NCBI GenBank assembly: GCA_023231265.1
Contig: JALNVT010000083.1
Coordinates: forward strand, 1 to 9,399
Length of the DNA stretch: 9,399 nt
Source: Sphaerochaetaceae bacterium
Lineage (GTDB): Bacteria; Spirochaetota; Spirochaetia; Sphaerochaetales; Sphaerochaetaceae
Direction of reading: 5' to 3'
Shown one piece after another: positions 1 through 7,097 of the stretch. Both the position numbers and the translations under genes were made by a program. The first letter of the stretch is position 1. Each line of letters begins with the position of its first letter. The notes under the pieces are model-generated. The model worked only from the letters and a program-made list of their open reading frames with translations. It had not been told where the DNA came from and searched no databases.

Positions 1-687
1 CATTCCTTCATAACTATCTTTAAGAGTTGGTGCCATAATAAATTCTCTTTTGCCATTGAATTGTAAATTGAAGCGCTTTACAGCAATGTTGACACCTTTC
101 TTTCTTTCCAAAAAGTTCTGTGAGTTGAAGCTTGATCTGAAATAACCAAAATCAGTCTCCTGTGTGCTGCTCAGATATTTTATGTTGTTTATGATCATCA
201 ACTCGTTATCCATTGTGATGGTGTTGCAATCATAAAAAGGCATTGAGTTGTCCAAAACAATATAAGGTTTTTGGATATAATCCAATCCTTTGTAATCTGT
301 TTCATTTATTTCTGTGCCTACAAGGAATATGCCATCATACTGTGAATAATCAAGCTCCTTAAGTTGCTTTTCATAATTGTCATATATGCTATATATCTGC
401 AAGGTGTAACCACATTTATTGCATTCTTCTTGAATTGAATCCATTATTCTATTTATAAAACCAGAGTTCTGATCAACTAAAAAACCAATTTTTATTATTT
501 TCAAGAATAGAAGATTTTTCTTTATATCCGAGGACACACTTTTTTGTTTTGCACTGTATCCCAGCTCTTTAATTAGCTTTTGGACCTGCATTCTTTTGGT
601 ATCACCAACTCCTGGTTTGTTGTTAATAACCAAGGATACGGTTGCTGGGCTCACTCCTGCTAATTTTGCTATTTCCCTTACTGTCAT
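1..687 (-). CDS. LacI-family transcriptional repressor (C-terminus off window)
   Basis: Read on the minus strand from an ATG at 687, the frame stays open for 229 codons to the window edge, so roughly the last third of a typical LacI-family protein is missing. The N-terminus is a clear LacI helix-turn-helix (MTVREIAKLAGVSPATVSLV, residues 1-20), followed by NNKPGVGDTKR and ELGY at 41-44. The canonical hinge motif (PNxxARxL) that should follow is absent; residues 45-65 are Lys/Ser-rich instead. A periplasmic-binding-protein-like effector domain begins near residue 66 (IKIGFLVDQNSGF) and includes a DGIFLVGTEI strand. An AGGA lies about 8 bases before the start. It is divergent from the transport operon and most likely represses that operon and itself, with the imported sugar or a phosphorylated product as inducer. 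Family assignment is firm; ligand unknown. Confidence 0.93.
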   Translation of the reverse strand, partial: MTVREIAKLAGVSPATVSLVINNKPGVGDTKRMQVQKLIKELGYSAKQKSVSSDIKKNLLFLKIIKIGFLVDQNSGFINRIMDSIQEECNKCGYTLQIYSIYDNYEKQLKELDYSQYDGIFLVGTEINETDYKGLDYIQKPYIVLDNSMPFYDCNTITMDNELMIINNIKYLSSTQETDFGYFRSSFNSQNFLERKKGVNIAVKRFNLQFNGKREFIMAPTLKDSYEGM

Positions 688-724
688 TGATAATTCCTGT
701 TTAATTAGATTGTACTCTAATATA

Positions 725-753
725 ATTAAATCACTGAATTGTTTAGTTGTCAA
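725..753 (-). promoter_or_regulatory. Sigma-70-type promoter of the repressor gene
   Basis: On the minus strand there is a perfect TTGACA (753 down to 748), a 17-base spacer and TTTAAT (730 down to 725). Transcription would begin near 718, giving a leader of about 30 bases before the ATG at 687. A TTTAGT hexamer (742-747) lies within the spacer, directly against the -35 box, so binding there would block this promoter and give autoregulation. The -10 box is only moderately good. Confidence 0.55.
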
Positions 754-834
754 TAGTTTTGTTTAGTTTATGTATTTAGTAAAGATAATTTAGAAATAAT
801 CTATAAAAACAAGAAAATAATTTTGTTTAGTAAA
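741..834. promoter_or_regulatory. Upstream candidate operator cluster (TTTAGT repeats)
   Basis: The hexamer TTTAGT occurs at 742-747, 762-767, 775-780 and 826-831. The last two extend to the near-palindrome TTTAGTAAA (775-783 and 826-834). The first copy overlaps the repressor promoter. With the downstream copies at 950-979 this makes six, far more than chance in a neighbouring stretch, although AT-richness raises the background. They are proposed binding sites for the adjacent LacI-family repressor; direct evidence is lacking. Confidence 0.5.
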
Positions 835-879
835 ATAATTACTTATATCATAAATAAATATAATTTCAAAAAAATATTG

Positions 880-897
880 TTTTTATGGCAATAAAAA
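880..897. repeat. Short inverted repeat upstream of the operon promoter
   Basis: TTTTTAT (880-886) and ATAAAAA (891-897) are perfect inverted arms around GGCA, ending five bases before the -35 box at 903. It could be an activator site or simply an AT-rich UP-like element. The low complexity of the region makes chance a real possibility. Confidence 0.3.
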
Positions 898-902
898 TTT
901 GA

Positions 903-932
903 TTGACAGTTTTTGAGTTAGCTATCTATAAT
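903..932 (+). promoter_or_regulatory. Strong sigma-70-type promoter of the transport operon
   Basis: TTGACA at 903-908 and TATAAT at 927-932 both match the consensus perfectly, with an 18-base spacer. Transcription should start near 939, leaving a leader of about 60 bases before the ATG at 998. The leader contains an inverted and a direct TTTAGT hexamer, so bound repressor would sit immediately downstream of the start point. A consensus promoter under tight repression fits an inducible sugar operon. Confidence 0.8.
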
Positions 933-949
933 ATTTTCATAAACAAAAA

Positions 950-979
950 ACTAAATACATAGTTAAAAGTTTAGTAAAC
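950..979. promoter_or_regulatory. Promoter-proximal candidate operators, including palindrome GTTTAGTAAAC
   Basis: ACTAAATA (950-957) is an inverted copy of the TTTAGT hexamer. GTTTAGTAAAC (969-979) is a perfect 11-base palindrome around one central G. Both lie between the predicted transcription start (about 939) and the ribosome-binding site (985-990), the classic place for a repressor roadblock. The centre is a single G/C pair, not the CG step typical of LacI/PurR operators. Confidence 0.6.
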
Positions 980-997
980 AAATTGGAGGATTTTTTT

Positions 998-2011
998 ATG
1001 AAAAAAATTATTATTTTAGCGCTCACTGTATTATTAACAGTGTCAAGTTTCTCTTTTGCTCAGGGCTCAAGTGAAAAATCAGGTGATGCAAATGAAAAAG
1101 ATTATCGCATTGCAGTTGTTCCTAAGCTAACAAGTATTTCATGGTTCCAGAGAATGGAAGTTGGAGTAAAGGAATATGCAAAAGAAACTGGCGTTGATGC
1201 ATTCTATACAGGACCATCAGAAGGTGATGGTGCTCTTCAAGCTCAAGCTATTGAAGATTTAATTGCACAGGGTGTTGATGCAATCTGTGTAGTTCCTTTC
1301 TCAACAGAAGCATTGGAACCTGTATTGAAGAAAGCACGTGAAGCAGGCATTGTTGTTATAACTCATGAAGCTTCTACCATGACAAATGTTGATTATGACT
1401 TAGAGGCATTCAACAATGCTGATTATGGCCGTCACTTCATGGAGAAAATTGGTGAGATGACTGGTGGAGAAGGTGAATATCTTCTAACTGTTGGATCTTT
1501 AACTTCAGAATCACATAAACAATGGGTTGATGCTGCTAAAGAATTACAGGAAGAACAATTCCCTAAAATGAGTCAGTATGGTGACAAAATTGAAACTGCT
1601 GATAACCAAAGTGTTGCTTACAACAAAATCAAAGAAGCTTTAACTGCCAATCCAAACATCAAAGCAATTCAAGGATCTGCTATGCCTGATATAGCTGGTG
1701 CTGCACTTGCTGTTGAAGAACTTGGTTTGCAAGGTAAGATTGCTATTGTTGGTACATCTCTAGTATCAGTATCAGGCAAATATATTGAAAACGGAACTAT
1801 TGAAATGGGTTCATTCTGGGATCCTGCTCTTGCTGGTAAGGCTTTAATTGAATTGGCTATCAAAGTATTAGATGGTGAACCTATTCAAAACGGTTTGGAC
1901 TTAGGTGTAGCTGGTTATGATGATTTAACTCTCAATGGTAAGGTTTTATCTGGTCAGGCTTGGATTGATATTACAAAAGAAAATGTAAACGATCCTGCAA
2001 TCGACTTCTAA
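998..2011 (+). CDS. Periplasmic sugar-binding protein of an ABC importer (RhaS/LsrB-like)
   Basis: This 337-residue protein captures the substrate for the ABC importer encoded next. The start is ATG 998, seven bases after a strong GGAGGA (985-990); a TTG at 985-983 region (start 983) is in frame but overlaps that ribosome-binding site. Residues 1-21 form a signal peptide (MKK, hydrophobic core, SFSFA), with cleavage likely before QGSSEK; there is no lipobox cysteine, so the mature protein is probably soluble in the periplasm. The rest is a type-I sugar-binding fold of the COG1879 kind. Landmarks shared with LsrB/RhaS are VPKL near residue 41, a QAQAIEDLIAQGVDAI helix-strand, KQWV, KIAIVGTS and a C-terminal YDDLTLNGKVLSGQAWIDI. 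By hand alignment most LsrB ligand contacts to AI-2 differ, so AI-2 is an unlikely ligand. Substrate unknown. Confidence 0.92.
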   Translation: MKKIIILALTVLLTVSSFSFAQGSSEKSGDANEKDYRIAVVPKLTSISWFQRMEVGVKEYAKETGVDAFYTGPSEGDGALQAQAIEDLIAQGVDAICVVPFSTEALEPVLKKAREAGIVVITHEASTMTNVDYDLEAFNNADYGRHFMEKIGEMTGGEGEYLLTVGSLTSESHKQWVDAAKELQEEQFPKMSQYGDKIETADNQSVAYNKIKEALTANPNIKAIQGSAMPDIAGAALAVEELGLQGKIAIVGTSLVSVSGKYIENGTIEMGSFWDPALAGKALIELAIKVLDGEPIQNGLDLGVAGYDDLTLNGKVLSGQAWIDITKENVNDPAIDF

Positions 2012-2029
2012 AAGAATTAGAGACATTGG

Positions 2030-2053
2030 ATAAGGGGAGGAAACTCCCCTTAT
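2030..2053 (+). other. Intercistronic GNRA-loop hairpin after the binding-protein gene
   Basis: ATAAGGGGAG (2030-2039) pairs perfectly with CTCCCCTTAT (2044-2053) around a GAAA tetraloop, giving a very stable 10-bp stem. The following bases are only mildly U-rich (AATTTGATTT), so it is probably a partial terminator or an RNA-stabilising 3' end, not a full stop. This is a familiar way to make the binding protein in excess over the membrane complex. It ends ten bases before the earliest possible start of the next gene. Confidence 0.75.
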
Positions 2054-2078
2054 AATTTGATTTATGGAGTATATGCAA

Positions 2079-3578
2079 ATGGCAGAAGAACTTATTCGCT
2101 TGGAGAAAATTAAAAAATATTTCAATGGTGTTAAGGCTCTAAAAGGAGTTGATCTAACAATCAATAAAGGCGAAATTCACTGTTTGGCAGGCGAGAATGG
2201 ATGCGGTAAATCTACTTTGATTAAAGTAATTTCTGGAGCTCATGAACCTACAGATGGAAAGATATATTTTTGTAATAAAGAGAAGACCCATTTATCACCT
2301 ATTGATTCAATTCATATGGGTGTTCAGGTGATTTATCAAGATTTTGCTGTTTTCCCTAATTTATCAGTAGCTGAAAATATAGCTATGAATAAGAATTTAG
2401 TTGAAAATAACAAGAAAATGAATTGGAAAAAGGCGAGAGAACTGTCAATAAAAGCACTTGATATGGTAGGTGCAAAAATCGATCCAGATATATTGGTAGA
2501 GCGATTATCTATATCAAATAAACAGATGGTGGCCATATCACGAGCTCTTATTAATGATGCTAAAGTCTTGATTCTTGATGAACCTACAACAGCTCTTACA
2601 GCAAGAGAGGTCAATCTTTTAAATGAAACCCTTAGAAAATTGAAAGAAAAAGGAATGGCAATTGTGATAGTAAATCACAAGCTTGATGAGATCTATGACA
2701 TTGCAGATCGTCTTACAATATTACGAAACGGACAGAATGTAGCAACTGGATTGATTGAAGAATTTGACAGAAAGAGATTCGTAAATTGCATGACTGGTAG
2801 GGAAATAGTTGATGAAATTTATCAACCTGTAACCAGTGATCAAGAGATATGCAAGGTTTCAAACTTAGGCCTGACTGGTTACTTTCAGAATGTAGATTTT
2901 TCGTTGTATAAGGGAGATGTATTAGGAATAACTGGTCTACTTGGATCTGGACGTGGAGAGATAGGGGATGCCCTTTTTGGAATCAATCCCGCTACAGAAG
3001 GAACCATTTCTATAAATGGAGAAGACAGAAAAATTAACTCAATTTCAGATGCTGTAAAGTACGGAATTGGATATGTCCCTGAAGATAGGTTGACTCAAGG
3101 TTTGTTTCTGACTAGAAGCATCAGTGACAATACTGTTGCTGCTTCTCTTTCAGAATATATGGAAAATGGAAAACTCAATCGAAATAAAATAGACAGAGTT
3201 ACAGCCAAATGGATTGAAGATATTGGCTGTGTTGCAGCTTCTACAGAGATCCCTATAAAAACACTATCAGGTGGAAATGCTCAAAAAATGGTAATCGCTA
3301 AATGGTTGAACACTCATCCTAAATTATTAATTTTGAATGGTCCAACTGTTGGTGTAGATATTGGATCTAAATTTGATATTCATAAAATTTTACATGAATT
3401 GGCTGCAACTGGTGTTGGAGTGATAATAATCACAGATGATTTGAGTGAGCTTTATTATAACTGCAACAAGCTCATTATCATGAGCAATGGTGAGAGCTCT
3501 GGAGTTCTTCAGATGAAAGATTACACTGAAAGTGAGATCTCTGAAATGATTAAGAATGCAACAAAGGATTTAAAATAA
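2079..3578 (+). CDS. Sugar ABC importer ATPase, two nucleotide-binding domains (RbsA/MglA-like)
   Basis: This 499-residue cytoplasmic protein powers the two permeases downstream. ATG 2079 is preferred because GGAG (2066-2069) lies nine bases before it; the in-frame ATGs at 2064 and 2073 lack a well-spaced site. Domain 1 has Walker A GENGCGKST (38-46), Q-loop Q87, an altered signature LSISN (143-147), Walker B with D167 and E168, and H-loop H200. Domain 2 has a broken Walker A (GLLGSGRGE, about 287-294), a normal signature LSGGN (396-400), N420-G421 where Walker B should have Asp-Glu, and DD (453-454) where the H-loop His is expected. The protein should therefore form one working ATP site, made of domain 1 Walker residues and the domain 2 signature. 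It overlaps the next gene by one base (TAATG). Confidence 0.95.
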   Translation: MAEELIRLEKIKKYFNGVKALKGVDLTINKGEIHCLAGENGCGKSTLIKVISGAHEPTDGKIYFCNKEKTHLSPIDSIHMGVQVIYQDFAVFPNLSVAENIAMNKNLVENNKKMNWKKARELSIKALDMVGAKIDPDILVERLSISNKQMVAISRALINDAKVLILDEPTTALTAREVNLLNETLRKLKEKGMAIVIVNHKLDEIYDIADRLTILRNGQNVATGLIEEFDRKRFVNCMTGREIVDEIYQPVTSDQEICKVSNLGLTGYFQNVDFSLYKGDVLGITGLLGSGRGEIGDALFGINPATEGTISINGEDRKINSISDAVKYGIGYVPEDRLTQGLFLTRSISDNTVAASLSEYMENGKLNRNKIDRVTAKWIEDIGCVAASTEIPIKTLSGGNAQKMVIAKWLNTHPKLLILNGPTVGVDIGSKFDIHKILHELAATGVGVIIITDDLSELYYNCNKLIIMSNGESSGVLQMKDYTESEISEMIKNATKDLK

Positions 3579-4579
3579 TGAATAAAATTAAATTTAAAAA
3601 TTTTGCAACAACAAATGAAGCAATAGTTGCTTATACTATTGTTGTTCTGTGCCTGTTGATAGGCTTTGCTAATCCAGCATTTTTTAGTTTCTCAACAGTC
3701 ATAACTCTTTCTAGAGCCATGCTGATAACATTAATTTTTGCTGCATTGGAGATGGTGATTATCATAAGTGGAGGAATTGATGTATCATTTCCTGCTATTG
3801 CATGTATTTCAGCATACTCAACAATAAAATTGATTTTGAAATTTGATATAGATAGCATCGCTTTTTTCTATATATTTGCAAGTGCAATAGGTCTATGTTT
3901 TGGTGCTATAAATGCATATTTAATTGCCAAAAGAAACATATCTCCTTTAATTGCAACATTAGGTGTAAGTAGCATTGCAAATGGTGCAACTCTTGCTTTT
4001 CTTGGAACAAAGGAATTCAGCAATATTCCCGATCATATTGATAGTCTTTCTAGAAGTTATCTTTTCTCCTTCACAAATAGTGCTGGAATAAAGTACCAGA
4101 TGACAACATTGATATTGATTCCAATTGTACTTTTGATTGTGTTCTTTATTGTATTGAAATTTACAACATTTGGACGTGGTATCTATGCAATTGGGGGAGA
4201 TGAAAATGCTGCTAGAATTGCAGGTTTCAACGTAGTTAGAATCAAATCTTTCCTATATATGTTCAGTGGTGTATTGGCAGCAATAGGTGGAGTTACATAT
4301 ACAATTTTAATGCGACAATCAAGTCCACAGAACTTGATGGGTGCTGAAATGATGGTCATCGCTGCTGTTGTTGTAGGTGGAACAAGAATTACTGGTGGTC
4401 ATGGTACTGTTCTGGGAACTGTTCTTGGTGTTCTTCTGATTGCTATTGTTCAAAATAACCTTGTTATGGTTGGCATTCCAACATCTTATCAAACATTCGT
4501 TGTTGGATTGATAATCGTTATGGGTACTGGAATAACCTCTATAAGATCAAAACATATTGCCAACAGCGCAAAAATATAA
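3578..4579 (+). CDS. Sugar ABC importer permease 1 (BPD_transp_2 family)
   Basis: This 333-residue inner-membrane protein is one half of the transport channel. It is strongly hydrophobic, with about eight to ten helices. Family landmarks are IISGGIDVSF (62-71), the cytoplasmic coupling loop FGRGIYAIGGDENAARIAGF (198-217) that docks on the ATPase, and VVVGGTRITGGHGTVLG (264-280). The length is normal for RbsC/RhaP-type permeases. Its ATG shares an A with the stop codon of the ATPase gene, and AAGGA lies nine bases upstream, so the two are probably translationally coupled. The second, non-identical permease that follows indicates a heterodimeric channel, as in the Rha and Lsr importers. Confidence 0.94.
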   Translation: MNKIKFKNFATTNEAIVAYTIVVLCLLIGFANPAFFSFSTVITLSRAMLITLIFAALEMVIIISGGIDVSFPAIACISAYSTIKLILKFDIDSIAFFYIFASAIGLCFGAINAYLIAKRNISPLIATLGVSSIANGATLAFLGTKEFSNIPDHIDSLSRSYLFSFTNSAGIKYQMTTLILIPIVLLIVFFIVLKFTTFGRGIYAIGGDENAARIAGFNVVRIKSFLYMFSGVLAAIGGVTYTILMRQSSPQNLMGAEMMVIAAVVVGGTRITGGHGTVLGTVLGVLLIAIVQNNLVMVGIPTSYQTFVVGLIIVMGTGITSIRSKHIANSAKI

Positions 4580-4591
4580 AGGAGAGTCCTG

Positions 4592-5569
4592 ATGAATTTA
4601 GATTTGATTAAAAATAGAAATGTAAATAAGAATAACATCATGCTTTTGGGCTTGGGAGTTGCAATATTTATCATCATGAGCATTCTAGAACCTAGGATCT
4701 TCTTGAGGTCTGCAAACATAAGAGGCATGTTTGTCCAATTACCTGAGTATGGAATCCTTTGTTACGGTATGATGCTTGCGATGATTAGTGGTGGTATTGA
4801 CCTCTCTTTGGTTGGTATTGCAAATCTAGCTAGTATTGTTGCAGCGTCTGTTATGATAGGACAGGATGGATCTCCATTTTCAATTGTTCTTGGAATAATA
4901 GCTGCTTTATTGGTTGGTGCAACTTGTGGCCTATTCAATGGTTTTTTAATTGGATACTTGAAGATTCCAGCTATGCTTGTAACGTTATGTGGTCTGCAAT
5001 TATACATTGGTTTGGGCCTTGCAATTACTAAAGGACCTGCAATGACTGGTCTTCCTGAAGCATATGGTAACATTGCCAATAAGCTCTTTCTTGGAATTCC
5101 AATACCGTTTTATGTGTTTGTTGTGGTGACTGCTGTCATTGCATTTATAATGCGCTCAACAATTTATGGCCAACAGCTAAAATTTATGGGAACAAACGAA
5201 ACTGCATCAAAATATTCTGGCATAAATAATTTAAAAGTTACATTGATCACTTACATGACAGGTGGAATACTTGGTGCTATAAGTGGAGTTTTGATTTCCA
5301 GTCACTACAACTCTGCTAAGAGTGATTATGGTAGTTCATATACATTATTAACATTGCTTATAGTAGTACTTGGAGGAACAGATCCTGATGGTGGAGAGGG
5401 CAATGTAATGGGTGTTGCATTTGCTGTATTGTTGCTTCAATTGGTATCAAGTGCATTCAATATTTTAAGAATCAATTCATTCTTAAAGACATTTGTGTAT
5501 GGACTGATTCTTGTATTAACAATGCTAATAACAGGTTATTTTGATGTAAGAGGAAGAGATAAAAATTAA
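4592..5569 (+). CDS. Sugar ABC importer permease 2 (BPD_transp_2 family)
   Basis: This 325-residue inner-membrane permease is the partner of the preceding one. It starts seven bases after AAAGGAG (4578-4584), with a gap of 12 bases between genes. Landmarks are MISGGIDLSL (64-73), a coupling loop YGQQLKFMGTNETASKYSG (192-210) and VVLGGTDPDGGEGNVMG (258-274). The central segments are hydrophobic and the C-terminal tail is short and basic. Sequence differs clearly from permease 1, so this is a heterodimer of old paralogues and not a recent duplication. The first helix is preceded by a basic N-terminus (KNRNVNKNN), in keeping with the cytoplasmic side. Confidence 0.94.
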   Translation: MNLDLIKNRNVNKNNIMLLGLGVAIFIIMSILEPRIFLRSANIRGMFVQLPEYGILCYGMMLAMISGGIDLSLVGIANLASIVAASVMIGQDGSPFSIVLGIIAALLVGATCGLFNGFLIGYLKIPAMLVTLCGLQLYIGLGLAITKGPAMTGLPEAYGNIANKLFLGIPIPFYVFVVVTAVIAFIMRSTIYGQQLKFMGTNETASKYSGINNLKVTLITYMTGGILGAISGVLISSHYNSAKSDYGSSYTLLTLLIVVLGGTDPDGGEGNVMGVAFAVLLLQLVSSAFNILRINSFLKTFVYGLILVLTMLITGYFDVRGRDKN

Positions 5570-5584
5570 GGAGGAATATGAGAG

Positions 5585-6067
5585 ATGAGAACTGTAAAGG
5601 CTAAAGAACTGACAAAAGAGAACTTTTGTGAATATGGAAGTTTCTATAATCTAGTTGATTTAAAAGGAAATAATCTTGGTGATTTTTATCCAGATCATTT
5701 GAAGAATCCAGTAAGTGGAGATGTCCCAATAACATTTTCAGGTTTGAATGTGCACAAGGTTGATAGGATGATTGTTGATACCGTTGAATATCATAATCAT
5801 ACAGGAGAGATCTTGCTTCCCCTTGATACTGATGTTGTTATTCATGTTGCACCTCCATCAAACAAGATGGTACCTGAAGCAACAGAAGCTTTCATTGTAA
5901 GAAAGGGAACAGTCGTACGACTTGATGTTGGAGTGTTCCATTTGGCTCCTTTTTCCATTGAAAAAGAAGAAGGCCATGTGATGGTTTCACTTCCAGAAAG
6001 AACTTATTTTAATGACTGTGTTGTCTTAAATTATGAAGAAAAAGATCAAATTGAAATAGTATTGTAG
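5585..6067 (+). CDS. Small cupin, ureidoglycolate-lyase (AllA)-like fold; function unknown
   Basis: This 160-residue soluble protein has no signal peptide. It starts at ATG 5585, ten bases after a perfect GGAGG (5570-5574). Its arrangement resembles AllA, a compact cupin: an N-terminal FCEYGSFYNL, then VEYHNHTGEILLPL (67-80, with candidate metal or substrate residues E68, H70, H72 and E75), VVIHVAPP (84-91), a FIVRKGTVVRLDVGVFHLAP stretch (103-122) with H119, and a terminal FNDCVVLNY. Nothing else in the window belongs to allantoin or purine breakdown, so ureidoglycolate is unlikely to be the substrate. Its place between the importer and the kinases suggests it acts on the imported sugar or on a downstream ketose, for example as an isomerase, epimerase or lyase (inference). 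A DUF4867-type sugar-locus protein is an alternative label. Confidence 0.72.
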   Translation: MRTVKAKELTKENFCEYGSFYNLVDLKGNNLGDFYPDHLKNPVSGDVPITFSGLNVHKVDRMIVDTVEYHNHTGEILLPLDTDVVIHVAPPSNKMVPEATEAFIVRKGTVVRLDVGVFHLAPFSIEKEEGHVMVSLPERTYFNDCVVLNYEEKDQIEIVL

Positions 6068-6077
6068 GAGATTTAAA

Positions 6078-7088
6078 ATGAAAAAAATAATTAACAAACC
6101 AGAAGATTACGTAAAAGAGATGCTTGAGGGCTTATATATTGCACATCCTGATTTAATTACATATACAGGTGATGATGTTCATTGCCTTGTTACTGCAAAT
6201 AAGGTAAAAGGCAAGGTCGGTCTTGCAACGGGTGGTGGAAGTGGTCACCTACCATTGTTCCTTGGATACGTTGGAAAAGGTATGCTTGATGCATGTTCTG
6301 TTGGAGATGTATTTCAAAGTCCAAGCGCTGAACAGATGCTAGCATGTACAAAATACATTGATGATGGAGCTGGCGTTCTTTATATTTATGGTAACTACAA
6401 TGGTGATATTTTCAACTTCGACATGGCAGCAGAACAGGCTGATTTTGAAGAGGACATCAGAGTTGAATCTGTTGTAGCTGGCGATGATGTTGCTTCTGCA
6501 GCTCCTTCTAAAGAAGGTGAGAAGAACACAAGACGTGGTGTTGCTGGTATAATCTTTGTTTATAAATGTGCAGGTGCTGCAGCAAATGATATGCTATCTC
6601 TTGATGAAGTAAAGCGTGTAGCTGAAAAAGCTGCTGCAAATACAAGAACAATGGGTGTTGCTTTGACTCCATGTATTGTTCCTAGAGTTGGTAAGCCTGG
6701 ATTCAGCATTGGAAGTGATGAAATGGAAATTGGAATGGGTATCCATGGAGAGACTGGTATCAGACGAGGCAAGCTTGAGCCAGCTGATGAGATTGCAGAA
6801 GAGATGCTAGCTAAAATTATTGGCGATATTCCTTACGAAAAAGGTGATGAAGTTGATGTCTTGATAAATGGTCTTGGATCTACTCCTCTTGATGAACAGT
6901 ACATCGTTCTTAGAAAGGTAGATGAGATACTTAAAAGAGAGGGACTTTTGGTTCACAAATACTATACAGGCAATTATGCAACTGCTCTTGAAATGGGTGG
7001 TATATCTATAAGCATGATCAAGCTTGATGATGAATTGAAGAAATACATGGACGCTCCAGCTGAAACACCATTTTTCAAACAGATGTAG
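6078..7088 (+). CDS. dhaK: DhaK-like ketose kinase, substrate-binding subunit
   Basis: This 336-residue cytoplasmic protein is the full length of DhaK, which holds dihydroxyacetone as a covalent hemiaminal on a histidine while DhaL or an ATP domain donates phosphate. The three key residues are in place: H57 (GGGSGHLP, 52-59), D110 (NYNGDIFNF, 106-114) and H223 (GIHGETGIRR, 221-230), equivalent to E. coli H56, D109 and H218. Other landmarks are GDDVA (135-139), RRGVAG, GKPGF and LINGLGSTPLDE. The family motif GHEP is changed to GHLP. The SD AGGAG overlaps the stop codon of the cupin gene, so translation is probably coupled. Catalytic competence looks sound. The substrate could be dihydroxyacetone or a related ketose such as erythrulose. 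Confidence 0.93.
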   Translation: MKKIINKPEDYVKEMLEGLYIAHPDLITYTGDDVHCLVTANKVKGKVGLATGGGSGHLPLFLGYVGKGMLDACSVGDVFQSPSAEQMLACTKYIDDGAGVLYIYGNYNGDIFNFDMAAEQADFEEDIRVESVVAGDDVASAAPSKEGEKNTRRGVAGIIFVYKCAGAAANDMLSLDEVKRVAEKAAANTRTMGVALTPCIVPRVGKPGFSIGSDEMEIGMGIHGETGIRRGKLEPADEIAEEMLAKIIGDIPYEKGDEVDVLINGLGSTPLDEQYIVLRKVDEILKREGLLVHKYYTGNYATALEMGGISISMIKLDDELKKYMDAPAETPFFKQM

Positions 7089-7097
7089 GAGGTAGAT

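Larger units (their letters stand above)
688..997. promoter_or_regulatory. Divergent control region between repressor and transport operon
   Basis: These 310 bases hold no plausible gene. They contain a promoter for each direction, six TTTAGT hexamers in two clusters, a 7-bp inverted repeat just upstream of the plus-strand -35 box, and the two leader segments. The centre (about 785-900) is extremely AT-rich, which could help DNA bending or looping between the two hexamer clusters (inference). No riboswitch-like structure was recognised. Confidence 0.8.

Noticed and set aside
741..979. Repeat array as a CRISPR or mobile-element end
   Set aside because: Repeats are only six to eleven bases, irregularly spaced and placed on promoter elements, which suits operators and not CRISPR or transposon ends.
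983..997. N-terminal extension of the binding protein from a TTG start at 983
   Set aside because: The extra codons overlap the GGAGGA ribosome-binding site, no other site lies upstream, and ATG 998 begins a typical MKK signal peptide with ideal spacing.
2064..2078. Earlier ATGs (2064, 2073) for the ABC ATPase
   Set aside because: GGAG at 2066-2069 fits only ATG 2079. The upstream starts would have the hairpin tail in place of a ribosome-binding site.
1669..5079. Minus-strand open frames opposite the binding-protein, ATPase and permease genes
   Set aside because: They lie wholly or largely within well-supported plus-strand genes, lack ribosome-binding sites and show no recognisable domain.
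5578..5604. Eight-codon reading frame from ATG 5578 just before the cupin gene
   Set aside because: The ribosome-binding site is too close to this ATG (about three bases) and fits ATG 5585 far better; there is no sign of a leader peptide function.
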